From Sphingomonadaceae bacterium (lineage in GTDB: Bacteria; Pseudomonadota; Alphaproteobacteria; Sphingomonadales; Sphingomonadaceae): 64,000 nt of DNA. A model generated the notes under the pieces. That model made no database searches and was not told where the DNA came from. It saw only the letters and a program-made list of their open reading frames with translations. Below, piece after piece: positions 1 to 9,359 of this stretch. The stretch is from positions 124,001 to 188,000 of the forward strand of contig JASBUR010000006.1 of the NCBI GenBank assembly GCA_030147805.1, given 5' to 3'. The translations under genes were made by a program, and so were the position numbers. The number at the start of each line of letters is the position of its first letter. Within the stretch, counting starts at the first letter, position 1.

Positions 1-2
1 TG

Positions 3-245
3 GCGCTGTCGCTGATCCTCGGCGAGGCGGGGCTGACCGCGACGAGCCTCGAGACGACCGCCCGGGTCTCGCTCGAACAGGCCGACGGCGGCTTCGCGAT
101 CACCGCGGTCGCGCTGACGCTGCGCGCGACCATCCCCGGCGTCGACGACGCGACCTTCCAGGAGCTGGCGAGCAAGGCGAAGGCCGGCTGCCCGGTGTCG
201 AAGGTCCTGAAGGCCGACATCAGCCTGGATGCGCAGCTGGTCTAG
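3..245 (+). CDS. OsmC family protein, C-terminal fragment
   Basis: Only the last 80 codons are in the window; the gene begins upstream. The readable protein has alternating strands followed by a helix and the sequence AGCPVSKVLKAD near its end. In OsmC/Ohr proteins this is the place of the second redox cysteine (CPVSK-type motif), so a thiol peroxidase acting on organic hydroperoxides is likely. The N-terminal part carrying the first cysteine cannot be seen, so the subgroup (OsmC, Ohr or YhfA-like) cannot be decided. The stop is TAG at 243-245, followed by an inverted repeat. Confidence 0.75.
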   Translation, partial: ALSLILGEAGLTATSLETTARVSLEQADGGFAITAVALTLRATIPGVDDATFQELASKAKAGCPVSKVLKADISLDAQLV

Positions 246-262
246 CGCGACGCGCCCACCCC

Positions 263-292
263 TCGTCATCCCGGCTTTTGCCGGGATGACGA
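263..292. repeat. Perfect 13-bp inverted repeat with T4 loop
   Basis: Arms at 263-275 and 280-292 are exact reverse complements (TCGTCATCCCGGC and its complement) around a TTTT loop. It lies 17 bp after the OsmC stop, so it may end that transcript, although no U-run follows it. Hairpins with this GTCATCCCGGC core are, from memory, dispersed intergenic repeats in many alphaproteobacteria. No second copy was noticed in this window. Confidence 0.6.
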
Positions 293-400
293 ACGTCGGT
301 CCGGTCTCATACCAACATGTCATCCGCACGCCCGCTCGTCTGATTTCGCGCGCTGGTCATCGTCATAGACTGCGCGCCGGACCCTCGCAGGAGATTTCGG

Positions 401-1222
401 ATGACTTCGCCGACCAACAGCATCGTCTTCGTTCACGGCGCCTGGATGACCGCGGCGTCGTGGGACAATTTCATCCCGCCGTTCGCGGCCGCCGGGTTCA
501 GCGTTCACGTCCCGACCTGGCCGGGCCTCGACGGCCTTTCCGCCGCCGAGATCAACGCCGCGCCGCCCGCCGGCTTCGGCGGCCTGCGGATCGGCACCAT
601 CGTCGACCATTATGCCGACTTCATCCGCAGCCTGCCCGAGCCGCCGATCCTCGTCGGCCATTCCTTCGGCGGGCTGATCGTCCAGCTGCTGCTCGACCGC
701 GGGCTCGGCGCCGCGGGCGTCGCGATCGATCCGGCGCCGATCGGCGGCGTGCCCGCCGGCCTTCGCGCGCTGATCTCGGCCTTCCCCATCCTCGCGCGCT
801 GGAACGGCTGGAAGCGGCCCTATGCGCTCTCGCAGCGCGAGTTCACGGCCAAATTCGCCAACGGCGCCCCTGCCGGCCAGCAGGCTGCGGCCTACCACAG
901 TGTCGCCATCCCGGCGCCAGGGCGCATCTTCTACCAGGCCGCCTTCATGCTCGGCACCTGGATCAGCCCGCGCCGTCGCAGCGTGCCGCTGCTGATCACC
1001 GGCGGCAGCCGCGACCGGCTGGTGACCCCTTTCATGTCGCGCCTTGCCTTCCGGCGGCAGAGGCGGTCGCCGGCGCGCGCCGACTATCGGCTGTTCGCCG
1101 GCCGCTCGCACTTCCTCACCGCCGAACCCGGCTGGGAGGACGTCGCCGATACCGTGCTGCGCTGGATCGAGACGGTATCGGGCGTCCGGCCGACGCTGCC
1201 CGCCTTCTGCCGCGCGGCCTGA
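401..1222 (+). CDS. Alpha/beta hydrolase
   Basis: A 273-residue alpha/beta-hydrolase-fold protein with a complete visible catalytic set: an oxyanion-type VHGAW at 11-15, the nucleophile elbow GHSFGG with Ser88, Asp205 in GGSRDRL and His237 in GRSHFLT. There is no signal peptide, so it is cytoplasmic. The ATG follows AGGAG at good spacing. The order of motifs suits small-molecule esterases, lactonases or haloperoxidase-like hydrolases, but the substrate is not readable. It is a single gene between the OsmC end and an SDR. A role in opening lactones made by the monooxygenases further downstream is possible but unproven. Confidence 0.85.
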   Translation: MTSPTNSIVFVHGAWMTAASWDNFIPPFAAAGFSVHVPTWPGLDGLSAAEINAAPPAGFGGLRIGTIVDHYADFIRSLPEPPILVGHSFGGLIVQLLLDRGLGAAGVAIDPAPIGGVPAGLRALISAFPILARWNGWKRPYALSQREFTAKFANGAPAGQQAAAYHSVAIPAPGRIFYQAAFMLGTWISPRRRSVPLLITGGSRDRLVTPFMSRLAFRRQRRSPARADYRLFAGRSHFLTAEPGWEDVADTVLRWIETVSGVRPTLPAFCRAA

Positions 1223-1427
1223 ACGCGGCCCGCTATACCAAGATATAGGTTCGCCGGCCGCCTGGATGATGGGCGCCGGCCGCGGCGGGCAGGCATAAGG
1301 GGGGCACGACGAAACCTCCCCCGATCGTCGTCCCGGCGCATCCCTCCCCCCGGATGCGCTCCGGGCGGGCCGGCTTCCCCCTCCCTCGCCGGCCCGCCCG
1401 CTCCGGGGCTCTCCGAAAGGACCGATC

Positions 1428-2225
1428 ATGCCGCACCGCCAGACTGCTCTCATCACCGGCGCCTCCGCCGGGATCGGCGCGACCTATGCCGACCGCCTCG
1501 CCCGCCGCGGCTATGATCTCGTGCTCGTGGCGCGCGACGGCAGCCGCCTCGCCGCACTCGCCGACCGGCTGGCCGGCGAAACCGGCCGCAGGATCGACGT
1601 CCTTCGCGCCGATCTCACCGACCGGACGCAGCTCGCCCGCGTCGAGGAGCGTCTCGCTGACGATCCGGCGATCGCGCTGCTGGTCAACAATGCCGGGCTG
1701 TCGCTCGACGGCACCGTGGCCACCGCCCCGGCCGTCGACATCGAGCGGCTCATCGCGCTCAACGTCACTGCGCCGACGCTGCTCGCCGCCGCCGCGGCGC
1801 GCGCCTTCGCGCCGCGCGGCACCGGTACCATCGTCAACATCGCGTCGGTGCTGGCGCTGGCGCCCGAGCTGTTCGACGCCGGCTACAGCGCGACCAAGGC
1901 GTTCGTCCTCACGCTCAGCCAGGGCCTTGCTGCCGAGATCGGCGGAAAGGGCGTCCACGTCCAGGCCGTGCTGCCCGGCGCGACGCGCACCGAGATCTGG
2001 GAGCGCTCGGGCAAGGACGTCAACGCGCTGCCGGCCGAAATCCTGATGGAGGTTGGCGACCTCGTCGATGCGGCGCTCGCGGGGCTCGACCGCGGCGAGA
2101 CCGTCACGATCCCGCCGCTCCACGACGACACGGGCTGGCAGGCGATGCAGCGCGAGCGACTGGCGCTGGCGCCGCTGCTGTCGCGCCGCGAGGTCGCGCC
2201 GCGGTACCGGACGTCGGCCGGCTGA
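1428..2225 (+). CDS. SDR family oxidoreductase
   Basis: A 265-residue classical short-chain dehydrogenase/reductase. The nucleotide-binding TGASAGIG is at 10-17, NNAG at 87-90, catalytic Ser140, and Tyr153-x3-Lys157 in YSATK. Arg residues after the second strand (VARDGSR) suggest NADP preference, which is inference. ATG 1428 follows GAAAGGA. The 205 bp between this gene and the hydrolase show no other gene, and no operon overlap ties it to neighbours. The substrate, an alcohol or ketone, is unknown. Confidence 0.88.
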   Translation: MPHRQTALITGASAGIGATYADRLARRGYDLVLVARDGSRLAALADRLAGETGRRIDVLRADLTDRTQLARVEERLADDPAIALLVNNAGLSLDGTVATAPAVDIERLIALNVTAPTLLAAAAARAFAPRGTGTIVNIASVLALAPELFDAGYSATKAFVLTLSQGLAAEIGGKGVHVQAVLPGATRTEIWERSGKDVNALPAEILMEVGDLVDAALAGLDRGETVTIPPLHDDTGWQAMQRERLALAPLLSRREVAPRYRTSAG

Positions 2226-2317
2226 CGATCGGGCGGCATCGCTAGCCGGCGCCCGATGATCGACCTAGAAAAGGGGGACCGCGCGCAGGCGCCAGCGATG
2301 GAATGATGGGAGGTTCG

Positions 2318-2968
2318 ATGCCAAGGCTGCGACTCGTCGGCCGCGCGGAGACGGACGATCCGCTCGTCCGCTTCATGTACGATCGCAAATTCCCCGGGCG
2401 GGATCCCGCGACCGAGCCGGGCGTCACGGCCTCGGGGGCGCCGGGCAACTACGAAGCCGTCCTCGCTCACGCACCCGACGTTCTCGAGCATGCCGTCCGC
2501 GGTTTCCATCTCAAGCAGACCAAGCGGCGCAGCCTGCCGCTGCGCGCCATGGAGCTCGCGATCACGCGCGTCGGCTGGGCTTGCGGCTGCCGCTGGATGT
2601 TCTCGGAGCATTCGAAGATCCTGCGCGGCATCGGTGTCGCCGAGGAATTGATCGCCGCCATCCCCGCGTGGCAGCTCTGTGCCGGCTTCAACGACAGCGA
2701 GCGGGCGGTGCTCGCTTATGCGGACTGTATCGCGCTCGACCATGGCCGAACGCCGGACGCGCTGTTCGCCGCGCTGCAGACGCAGTTCGACGAGGAGCAG
2801 CTGGTCGAACTGACCTATATCACCTCGATGTTCATGATGAACGCCGCGATGATCCGCGCGCTCAAGCTTGAACATGACGACTACGACGAGCCGGTGAGGG
2901 AGATGCCCTCGCCGCCGGATTACCGCTTCGTCGACCGCGAACCCGCGCCGCTCCCCGACCGGCGCTGA
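2318..2968 (+). CDS. Carboxymuconolactone decarboxylase family protein
   Basis: A 216-residue, mainly helical AhpD/CMD-like protein. The conserved block around residues 79-98 has Glu79, then C89-G-C91 and His98 in FSEH. This resembles the carboxymuconolactone-decarboxylase half of the family more than AhpD peroxidases, which carry CxxC. Activity could be a decarboxylase, an isomerase or a peroxidase, and is unassigned. The ATG at 2318 is preferred over an in-frame ATG at 2303 because GGGAGG lies 4 bp upstream of it. It sits just before the control region of the first TonB receptor, but has no shared operator element. Confidence 0.78.
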   Translation: MPRLRLVGRAETDDPLVRFMYDRKFPGRDPATEPGVTASGAPGNYEAVLAHAPDVLEHAVRGFHLKQTKRRSLPLRAMELAITRVGWACGCRWMFSEHSKILRGIGVAEELIAAIPAWQLCAGFNDSERAVLAYADCIALDHGRTPDALFAALQTQFDEEQLVELTYITSMFMMNAAMIRALKLEHDDYDEPVREMPSPPDYRFVDREPAPLPDRR

Positions 2969-3056
2969 TCACCGTTCAACGTCCGTGCAGGGAGGCTCCG
3001 GCCTGGCCGGCGCCTATCCTAGCCATGCCGCATTCTGTTTGTGCAATCCGCACAAA

Positions 3057-3139
3057 TTGGATGCATATCCATCACCTTCGGGGCACATATGGACGTTTTA
3101 GAGCGGTTACGCGCCGTGAGCATTGCAATGTGCATGCAA
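3057..3139. promoter_or_regulatory. Paired TTGCATNCAA-type elements upstream of receptor 1
   Basis: TTGGATGCAT (3057-3066, one mismatch to the inverse consensus) and GTGCATGCAA (3130-3139, one mismatch) are 73 bp apart. They flank a perfect palindrome, CATTGCAATG, at 3121-3130. The first element also sits in a TGGAT-N4-ATCCA dyad. The same element recurs at five other control regions of the island, so this is a likely operator for the receptor-BVMO-hydratase operon. Confidence 0.55.
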
Positions 3140-3240
3140 TTATGTAGTCTCCGCGTTCGGCGACACCGTAACGGACGGTGGCGCCGCACAAGGCAGCGCC
3201 CGCATCGACGGGGCGCGCATCGGGGGAGGAGAGGGTGAGC

Positions 3241-5523
3241 ATGCGCAACCCGGCTGATTCGAAACGTGCCGTCAATCTGCTTTCGGCACTGTGTGTCGCG
3301 ACCGCTACGGCCGCGGCGGGCCCTGCAGCAGCGCAGGAGGCGTCGCCGCCGGCGGCCAGCGCGGCCGAGGATTCGCTGCTCGAGGAGATCATCGTCACGG
3401 CGACCAAGCGCGAGCAGCGGCTCCAGGACGTGCCGGTGTCGATCACCGCGGTCAGTGGCGAGATGATCCAGGAACGGCAGATTTCCGACCTGCGCAGCCT
3501 GCAGGGCTATGTTCCCAACATGGCGATCCTCAACAGTGGCGTGAACCCGGTCGTCTACATCCGCGGCTTCGGCTCGGGCCCCAACAACGTCGCCTTCGAC
3601 CAGGAGGTCAGCGTCTATCTCGACGGCATCTACGGCGGACGCGGCGCACAGTTCACCGCCCCCTTCTTCGACCTCGAGCGAATGGAAGTGCTGCGCGGAC
3701 CGCAGGGCGCGCTGTTCGGGCGCAATACCGCGGCGGGCGCGATCAGCCTGATCTCGGCAAAGCCGACGCGCGACTTCGAGGGCTTGGCGTCGGCCGCCTA
3801 TAATTTCGAGCGCGAGGGCTATGAGGGGACGGTCGTGCTTAGCGGCCCGCTGTCCGAGACGCTCGGCGCGCGCTTCGCCGGCAAGCTCGTGCGCCAGCAG
3901 GGCTTCCTGAAGAATGTCGCGACCGGCGAGGACGATCCCGAGCTCGACGAGGAGCTGGCGCGGCTGACGCTGCGCTGGCAGCCGACCAGCGGCACCGACA
4001 TCTCGCTGAAGGGCGAATACGGCCGCCATCTCTACACGGGCGGCGTCACCCATTCGGGCTCGCTGACCGGCCCGACCAACTTCACCGACGAGCATTTCAT
4101 CTCCGACCCGTATGGCGCGCTCCCCGGCAAGGAGCAGAGCGGCATCAAGAGCGGCAACGTCGTGCTCACGGCGAACTTCGCGCTGGGCGAGCACACGCTC
4201 ACCTCGATCAGCGGCTGGTCGCATTTCACCACGCGGCGGCTGACCGCCTATGACGAGTTCAGCCCCGACCGCACCGTGCCGGCGGGCGGCGCCAATGCGC
4301 GCTTCGCCAACGGCTTTCCCGAGGACTTCGACCAATATTCGCAGGAGATCCGACTGGCGTCGCCAACGGGCGGCACGTTCGAATATGTCGTCGGCGCCTA
4401 TTACGATACCTCCGACTATCACCTGCACCAGGATTCCTATTATCGCGACCTGCTCGGCGGTACGGTGACCGGCACGCAGTCGACCGACTTCTTTCAGGAC
4501 AGCGACTCCTTCTCGCTATTCGCCCAGCCGACACTGCGCATCACCGACCAGCTGCGGGCGATCGCCGGGCTGCGCTATTCGCATACCAAGAAGAGCGCCG
4601 ACTTCACCTCGCGCACCGTCTCGGGCGTCGGTCTCAGCCCGATCGGGCCCGCGGTCAGCGGCAAGCTTAGCGAGGACTATGTCGATCCGTCGGCAACGCT
4701 GCAGTACGATATCGCCCCCGACGTGATGCTCTACGCCACCTATGGACGCGGTTCGAAATCGGGCGGCTTCGTCAGCAACACCTACAACGTCCAGCCGGCG
4801 GGCTTCCAGTTCAAGCCCGAGCGGTCGACCAACTATGAAGCGGGCATCAAGTCGACGATCGCCGGCCGCGCGACGGTCAACGTCTCGGTCTTCCTGACCG
4901 AGTTCGAGGACCTGCAGCAATCGGCCTATGATCCCGATCGCCGGACCTTCTTCACGCGCAACGCGGCGAGCGCGTCGTCGCGCGGCGTCGAGGCCGAACT
5001 GCAGTGGGCGCTGACGCGCGCCTTCCAGCTCAACGCCTCGCTCGCCTATCTCGACGCCAAGTTCGACGACTACCCCGGCGCGCCCTGCCTCGCCTTCGAA
5101 ACGCTGGCGCAGTGCAACTCGGCCGACCCGGTCAGCATCGCGGCGCACAACATCGCCGGCCTACCGCTGCAGTTCGCGCCGAAGTGGAGCGGCAACGGCG
5201 GCGCCCGCTTCGAGGAGGATGTGAGCGACCGCCTCGCCTTCCTGGCGAGCGTCAACACGCTGTTCCGCTCCAAATATTTCATCGCCGACGGCTACAGCCC
5301 GATCTGGGGAGTCCAGCGCGGCTGGGCGAAGCTTGACGGTCGCCTGCAGATCGGCGCCAGCGACGATCGCTGGAACATCGCGCTCGTCGGCCGCAACCTG
5401 ACCAACAAGAAGACCGTCGGCGCGGCGGTCCGTCTCTCGCCGGTGATCACCGGGGTGACGCGGTCGATCAACTGGATGGACGAGTATCGCTCGCTGGCGA
5501 TCGAGGGAACGATCCGCTTCTAG
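3241..5523 (+). CDS. TonB-dependent receptor (island receptor 1)
   Basis: A 760-residue outer-membrane receptor. The N-terminus is a signal peptide ending near AAAGPAAAQ, followed by a TonB-box region with EEIIVTATKREQ, a plug domain with QGALFGRNTAAGAI, and a long barrel whose last residue is Phe (TIRF). It would import a scarce or bulky substrate using TonB energy. The ATG at 3241 follows GGGGGAGGAGAGG; GTG 3235 is an alternative. It is first in an operon with a Baeyer-Villiger monooxygenase and an enoyl-CoA hydratase, which points to a carbon source rather than iron as the ligand. Confidence 0.92.
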   Translation: MRNPADSKRAVNLLSALCVATATAAAGPAAAQEASPPAASAAEDSLLEEIIVTATKREQRLQDVPVSITAVSGEMIQERQISDLRSLQGYVPNMAILNSGVNPVVYIRGFGSGPNNVAFDQEVSVYLDGIYGGRGAQFTAPFFDLERMEVLRGPQGALFGRNTAAGAISLISAKPTRDFEGLASAAYNFEREGYEGTVVLSGPLSETLGARFAGKLVRQQGFLKNVATGEDDPELDEELARLTLRWQPTSGTDISLKGEYGRHLYTGGVTHSGSLTGPTNFTDEHFISDPYGALPGKEQSGIKSGNVVLTANFALGEHTLTSISGWSHFTTRRLTAYDEFSPDRTVPAGGANARFANGFPEDFDQYSQEIRLASPTGGTFEYVVGAYYDTSDYHLHQDSYYRDLLGGTVTGTQSTDFFQDSDSFSLFAQPTLRITDQLRAIAGLRYSHTKKSADFTSRTVSGVGLSPIGPAVSGKLSEDYVDPSATLQYDIAPDVMLYATYGRGSKSGGFVSNTYNVQPAGFQFKPERSTNYEAGIKSTIAGRATVNVSVFLTEFEDLQQSAYDPDRRTFFTRNAASASSRGVEAELQWALTRAFQLNASLAYLDAKFDDYPGAPCLAFETLAQCNSADPVSIAAHNIAGLPLQFAPKWSGNGGARFEEDVSDRLAFLASVNTLFRSKYFIADGYSPIWGVQRGWAKLDGRLQIGASDDRWNIALVGRNLTNKKTVGAAVRLSPVITGVTRSINWMDEYRSLAIEGTIRF

Positions 5524-5542
5524 CGCGGAAAAGGAGATATTG

Positions 5543-7327
5543 GTGAGCGTGACGTCGGCCGATCTCGAAGCCGCCCGGGCGAAATATCGTCAGGAACGCG
5601 ACAAGCGACTTCGGTCCGACGGCACCCGCCAGTTCGTGGCGCCGGCGGGCGAGCTCCGCCGCGTCGCCGACGATCCCTATGTCGAGCCGGGCTTCACCCG
5701 CGCGCCGCTCGCCGACGAGGTCGAGATTCTGATCATCGGCGGCGGCTTCGCGGGGCTCTCGGTCGGCGCCCAGCTGCGCCGGCGCGGCTTCACCGGCCTG
5801 CGCTTCGTCGAGAAGGCGGGCGATTTCGGCGGCACCTGGTACTGGAACCGCTACCCCGGCATCCAGTGCGACATCGAATCCTACATCTACCTGCCGCTGC
5901 TCGAAGAGACCGGCTACATGCCGACCGAGCGCTACGCGCGCGGGCCCGAGATCTGGGAGCATGCCAGGCGCATCGCGCGCCATTTCGACCTGTACGACGA
6001 CGCGCTGTTCCAGACCGAGGTGACCGAACTGCGCTGGCTCGACGACGAGCGCAAATGGCTGGTGCGCACCGATCGCGGCGATGCCTTCAAGGCGCGCTTC
6101 GTGATCCGCACCAACGGCGTGCTCGACCGGCCCAAGCTGCCGGGCATTCCCGGCATCGGCGACTTCAAGGGGCATGTCTTCCACACCAGCCGCTGGGACT
6201 ATCGCTACACCAAGGGCGATTCGTCCGGCGGGCTGACCGGTCTCGCCGACAAGCGCGTCGCGGTGATCGGCACCGGCGCGACCGCGGTCCAGGTCGTGCC
6301 CTATGTCGCGCGCGATGCGCAGCATCTCTACGTCGTCCAGCGCACGCCGTCGGGGGTCGACGCGCGCGGCAACCGCCCGACCGATGCCGACTGGTGGCGC
6401 AGCCTCGAGCCCGGCTGGCAGCGCCGGCGTCGCGACAATTTCGTCGCGCTGACCACCGGCGTGCCGCAGGACGAGGACCTAGTCGGCGACGGCTGGACCG
6501 ATGCGGTTCGCAAGCTCGGCAGCTTCATCGGCACCGATGCCGCGGCCGGCGACCTCGCGCTCCGGATGGAGCTCGCCGACCTCGCCAAGATGAACGAGGT
6601 GCGCGCCCGCATCGAGGACATCGTCAGCGATCCGCGGACCGCCGAGGCGCTCAAGCCCTGGTACCGCCAGTTCTGCAAGCGGCCGACCTTCAACGACGAC
6701 TATCTGCCGGCGTTCAACCGCGCCAACGTCGCGCTGATCGACACCCAGGGCCGCGGGCTCGACCGCTTTACCGAGAGCGGCTTCGTCTTCGACGGCCGGG
6801 AATATCAGGTCGACTGCGTGATCTTCGCCACCGGCTTCGACTTCGGCAACGCCTATGGTGCGCGCGCGCAGCAGAAGGGGCATCCGATCTTCGGCCGCGG
6901 CGGCGCCTCGCTCGCCGACGAATGGCAGGCGGGGCTGCGCACGCTGCACGGCTTCTATTCGACGGGCTTCCCCAACCTGTTCCACATGGGCGGCTCGCAG
7001 AACGGCGTCGCCTTCGCGATCACTTACTGCCTCGACGAGCAGGCCGAGCATATCGCCGAGGTACTGAAGACCGCCGACGACCGCGGCGCGACGCGCGTCG
7101 AGCCGACGCCGGCGGCCGAGGCGGGATGGGTCGCGACGATCCGCGCCAAGGACAAGGGCTTCCGCGACTTCCAGCGCGAATGCACGCCGGGGCTCTACAA
7201 CGACGAAGGCCGCGACGACGGCAGCCTCAGCCGGTCGGACGAATATTATGGCGCCGGCCCTATTCCCTTCCACGCGCTGATCCGCGATTGGCGGGCCGAG
7301 GGCTTCGAGGGCCTCGTCTTCGATTAG
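5543..7327 (+). CDS. Baeyer-Villiger-type flavin monooxygenase
   Basis: A 594-residue class B flavoprotein. The FAD-binding GGGFAG is at 66-71, the type I BVMO fingerprint [12 protein letters not shown] at 208-219, and a second Rossmann motif IGTGATAVQ for NADPH follows. BVMOs insert one oxygen atom beside a carbonyl, giving esters or lactones. An N-terminal extension of about 55 residues before the FAD fold is typical of cyclopentadecanone- and steroid-type BVMOs (family memory). The GTG at 5543 is chosen because AAGGAG ends 6 bp upstream. It lies 19 bp after the receptor stop and 26 bp before the hydratase. The natural ketone is unknown. Confidence 0.9.
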   Translation: MSVTSADLEAARAKYRQERDKRLRSDGTRQFVAPAGELRRVADDPYVEPGFTRAPLADEVEILIIGGGFAGLSVGAQLRRRGFTGLRFVEKAGDFGGTWYWNRYPGIQCDIESYIYLPLLEETGYMPTERYARGPEIWEHARRIARHFDLYDDALFQTEVTELRWLDDERKWLVRTDRGDAFKARFVIRTNGVLDRPKLPGIPGIGDFKGHVFHTSRWDYRYTKGDSSGGLTGLADKRVAVIGTGATAVQVVPYVARDAQHLYVVQRTPSGVDARGNRPTDADWWRSLEPGWQRRRRDNFVALTTGVPQDEDLVGDGWTDAVRKLGSFIGTDAAAGDLALRMELADLAKMNEVRARIEDIVSDPRTAEALKPWYRQFCKRPTFNDDYLPAFNRANVALIDTQGRGLDRFTESGFVFDGREYQVDCVIFATGFDFGNAYGARAQQKGHPIFGRGGASLADEWQAGLRTLHGFYSTGFPNLFHMGGSQNGVAFAITYCLDEQAEHIAEVLKTADDRGATRVEPTPAAEAGWVATIRAKDKGFRDFQRECTPGLYNDEGRDDGSLSRSDEYYGAGPIPFHALIRDWRAEGFEGLVFD

Positions 7328-7353
7328 CGGCGCGCCGCAGCGGGAGAGAATGA

Positions 7354-8157
7354 ATGAGCGACCTTGTCAGGGTTGAGCGCGACGGCGCGATCGCGATCGT
7401 CACGCTCAACCAGCCCGAGAAGCGCAACCCGATCTCGGGGCTCGAGATGATCGACGCGCTGGAAGCCGCGATGCGCGGCCTCGACTCCGACATCGAGGTC
7501 CGCGCGATCATCCTCACCGGCGCCGGCACCGCCTTCTCGTCGGGCGGCGATCTCAAGGCGATGGCGACGCCGGGATCGTCGCTGCGCGACACGCTGCCGG
7601 CGCAGACGCGGCGCAACTACAAGGCCGGCATCCAGCGGCTGCCGATGCTGTTCGAAGCGCTCGAGGTGCCGGTCATCGCCGCGGTCAACGGCCCGGCGAT
7701 CGGCGCCGGCTGCGATCTCGCCTGCATGTGCGACGTCCGCATCGCCGGCGAGAGCGCCAAGTTCGCCGAGAGCTTCGTCAAGCTCGGCATCGTCCCCGGC
7801 GACGGCGGCGCCTGGCTGCTGCCGCGCATCGTCGGCTTCGCCAAGGCGAGCGAGCTGGCGCTGACCGGCGACATGCTCGACGCGGGCGAAGCGCTGGCTT
7901 GCGGGCTGGTGTCGCGCGTCGTGCCCGACGCGCAGCTGCTCGACGCGGCACGCGCCATCGCTACGAAGATCGCCGCCAATCCGCCGCACGCGGTGCGGAT
8001 GACCAAGCGACTGCTGCGCGAGGGCTATCGCGCCAGCCTCGCCAACATTCTCGAAATGTCGGCGGCGATGCAGGCGCTCGGCCATGCCACCGCCGATCAT
8101 GAGGAAGCGGTCGGCGCGATGCTCGACCGGCGCAGCCCGAGCTTTACGGCGCGTTAG
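7354..8157 (+). CDS. Enoyl-CoA hydratase/isomerase family protein
   Basis: A 267-residue crotonase-fold protein that acts on enoyl-CoA or related thioesters. The oxyanion-hole segments SSGGDLKAM (62-70) and GPAIGAGCDLA (113-123) are present. The second catalytic glutamate is seen as Glu167 in ASELALTG, but the position of the first (the Glu of the usual PE-x-x-LG) is Phe141, with Glu139 two residues earlier. It may therefore be an isomerase, hydrolase or lyase rather than a plain hydratase. It is last in the receptor 1 operon. Its stop codon overlaps that of the convergent CoA transferase by 4 bp. Confidence 0.87.
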   Translation: MSDLVRVERDGAIAIVTLNQPEKRNPISGLEMIDALEAAMRGLDSDIEVRAIILTGAGTAFSSGGDLKAMATPGSSLRDTLPAQTRRNYKAGIQRLPMLFEALEVPVIAAVNGPAIGAGCDLACMCDVRIAGESAKFAESFVKLGIVPGDGGAWLLPRIVGFAKASELALTGDMLDAGEALACGLVSRVVPDAQLLDAARAIATKIAANPPHAVRMTKRLLREGYRASLANILEMSAAMQALGHATADHEEAVGAMLDRRSPSFTAR

Positions 8158-9359
8158 CCGAGCGCGACGATGCCGCGGTCGGCGAGGTCGCCGATCTCGG
8201 CGTCGCTGAGCTGCAGCAGTCTCGACAGCATGTCGCGCGTATGCTCGCCGAGCCGTGGCGCGGCGCGCGGTGCAGCCCGCGGCTGGCCCGGCAGCGAGGC
8301 GAAGGGGCCGGGCGCCGGATAGTCGAGACCGCTCGGATTGTCGGTTCGCCCGAACATCGGATTCTGCGTGACGAGCACCGGATCGCGCGCCGCCTCGGTC
8401 AGCGTCGAATAGCCGCCGAAGCAGCAGCCGCGTGCATCGAGCGCCGTTTCGAGCGCGGCATAGTCCCATTCGCCGACGCGCGCCTCGACGAGCGGGAAGA
8501 GCGCGTCGCGATGCGCGAAGCGCAGGCCTTCGTCGGTTTCGAAGGAGACGCCGCGCGCCGCCTCGATCGCGGCGATCTCGGCAGCGATCCCGAGCACCTC
8601 GACCAGGCCGCTCCATTGCCGCGGGGTGATCGCCATCAGCATCAGCCGCTTGCCGTCGCGCGTGACGAAGTCGCGGCCGAAGGCGCCGTAGACGCTGTTG
8701 CCGAGCCGCGGCCGGTCGTGCCCCGCCTGCATCGCCTCGGCGAGCATGCCGAGATTGGCGACGGTGCCGATCGCGACGTCGGCGAGCGGAATGCGAACCT
8801 CCTGCCCCGCACCGGTGGCGGCGCGGTGCTGGACGGCGGCGAGCAGCGCGAAGGCGGCATAGGCGCCGGTCAGCAGGTCCCACGCCGGCAGCACATGGTT
8901 GACCGGCGCGTCGCCGAGTTCGGCGGGGCCGGTCATGCCGGGAATGCCGACCGCCGAGTTGACGGTATAGTCGAGCGCCGGGCCCCCGTTCGCCTGGCCC
9001 ATGACGCGCACCGTCACCAGGTCGGGCCGCAACGCGACGAGCCGGTCGTGCGCGAGAAAGCCCTCGGCGGGAAAGTTGGTGATCAGCTGGCCGGTCGAGG
9101 CGCACAGCCGCTGCATCAGCTCGCGACCCTCGCGCTGCGTCAGGTCGAGCGCCACCGACTTCTTGGCGCGGTTGAGATTCTCCCAATAGAGGCTGGCGCC
9201 GCCCGGTGCCTGCGGCCAGCGGCTGAAATCGGGGCCGCCGCCCGCCTGGTCGATGCGGATCACCTCGGCGCCCATCTGCGCGAGGTAGAGGCCGGCGGTC
9301 GGCGAGGCGACGAACGACGAGGCCTCGACGACGGTCAGCCCGGACAGCAGCTGGTACAT
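8154..9359 (-). CDS. CaiB/BaiF family CoA transferase (first copy)
   Basis: A 401-residue family III CoA transferase, moving CoA from a donor thioester to a carboxylic acid. The N-terminus has the family pattern LSGLTVVEASSFVASPTAG, with IRIDQ and NLNRAKKS following. The probable catalytic Asp lies in LPAWDLLTG. The ATG at 9359 overlaps the thiolase stop by one base (TGATG), so it is translationally coupled and last in a five-gene operon. A longer open frame upstream of this start runs inside the thiolase gene and has no family similarity. The acid substrate is unknown; a branched or polycyclic acid made by the island is likely. Confidence 0.88.
   Translation of the reverse strand: MYQLLSGLTVVEASSFVASPTAGLYLAQMGAEVIRIDQAGGGPDFSRWPQAPGGASLYWENLNRAKKSVALDLTQREGRELMQRLCASTGQLITNFPAEGFLAHDRLVALRPDLVTVRVMGQANGGPALDYTVNSAVGIPGMTGPAELGDAPVNHVLPAWDLLTGAYAAFALLAAVQHRAATGAGQEVRIPLADVAIGTVANLGMLAEAMQAGHDRPRLGNSVYGAFGRDFVTRDGKRLMLMAITPRQWSGLVEVLGIAAEIAAIEAARGVSFETDEGLRFAHRDALFPLVEARVGEWDYAALETALDARGCCFGGYSTLTEAARDPVLVTQNPMFGRTDNPSGLDYPAPGPFASLPGQPRAAPRAAPRLGEHTRDMLSRLLQLSDAEIGDLADRGIVALG

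Noticed and set aside
3019-4428. Open frame of 469 codons on the minus strand over the receptor 1 promoter and gene
   Set aside because: The frame is a shadow of the receptor gene and its control region, without family motifs or a plausible ribosome binding site.
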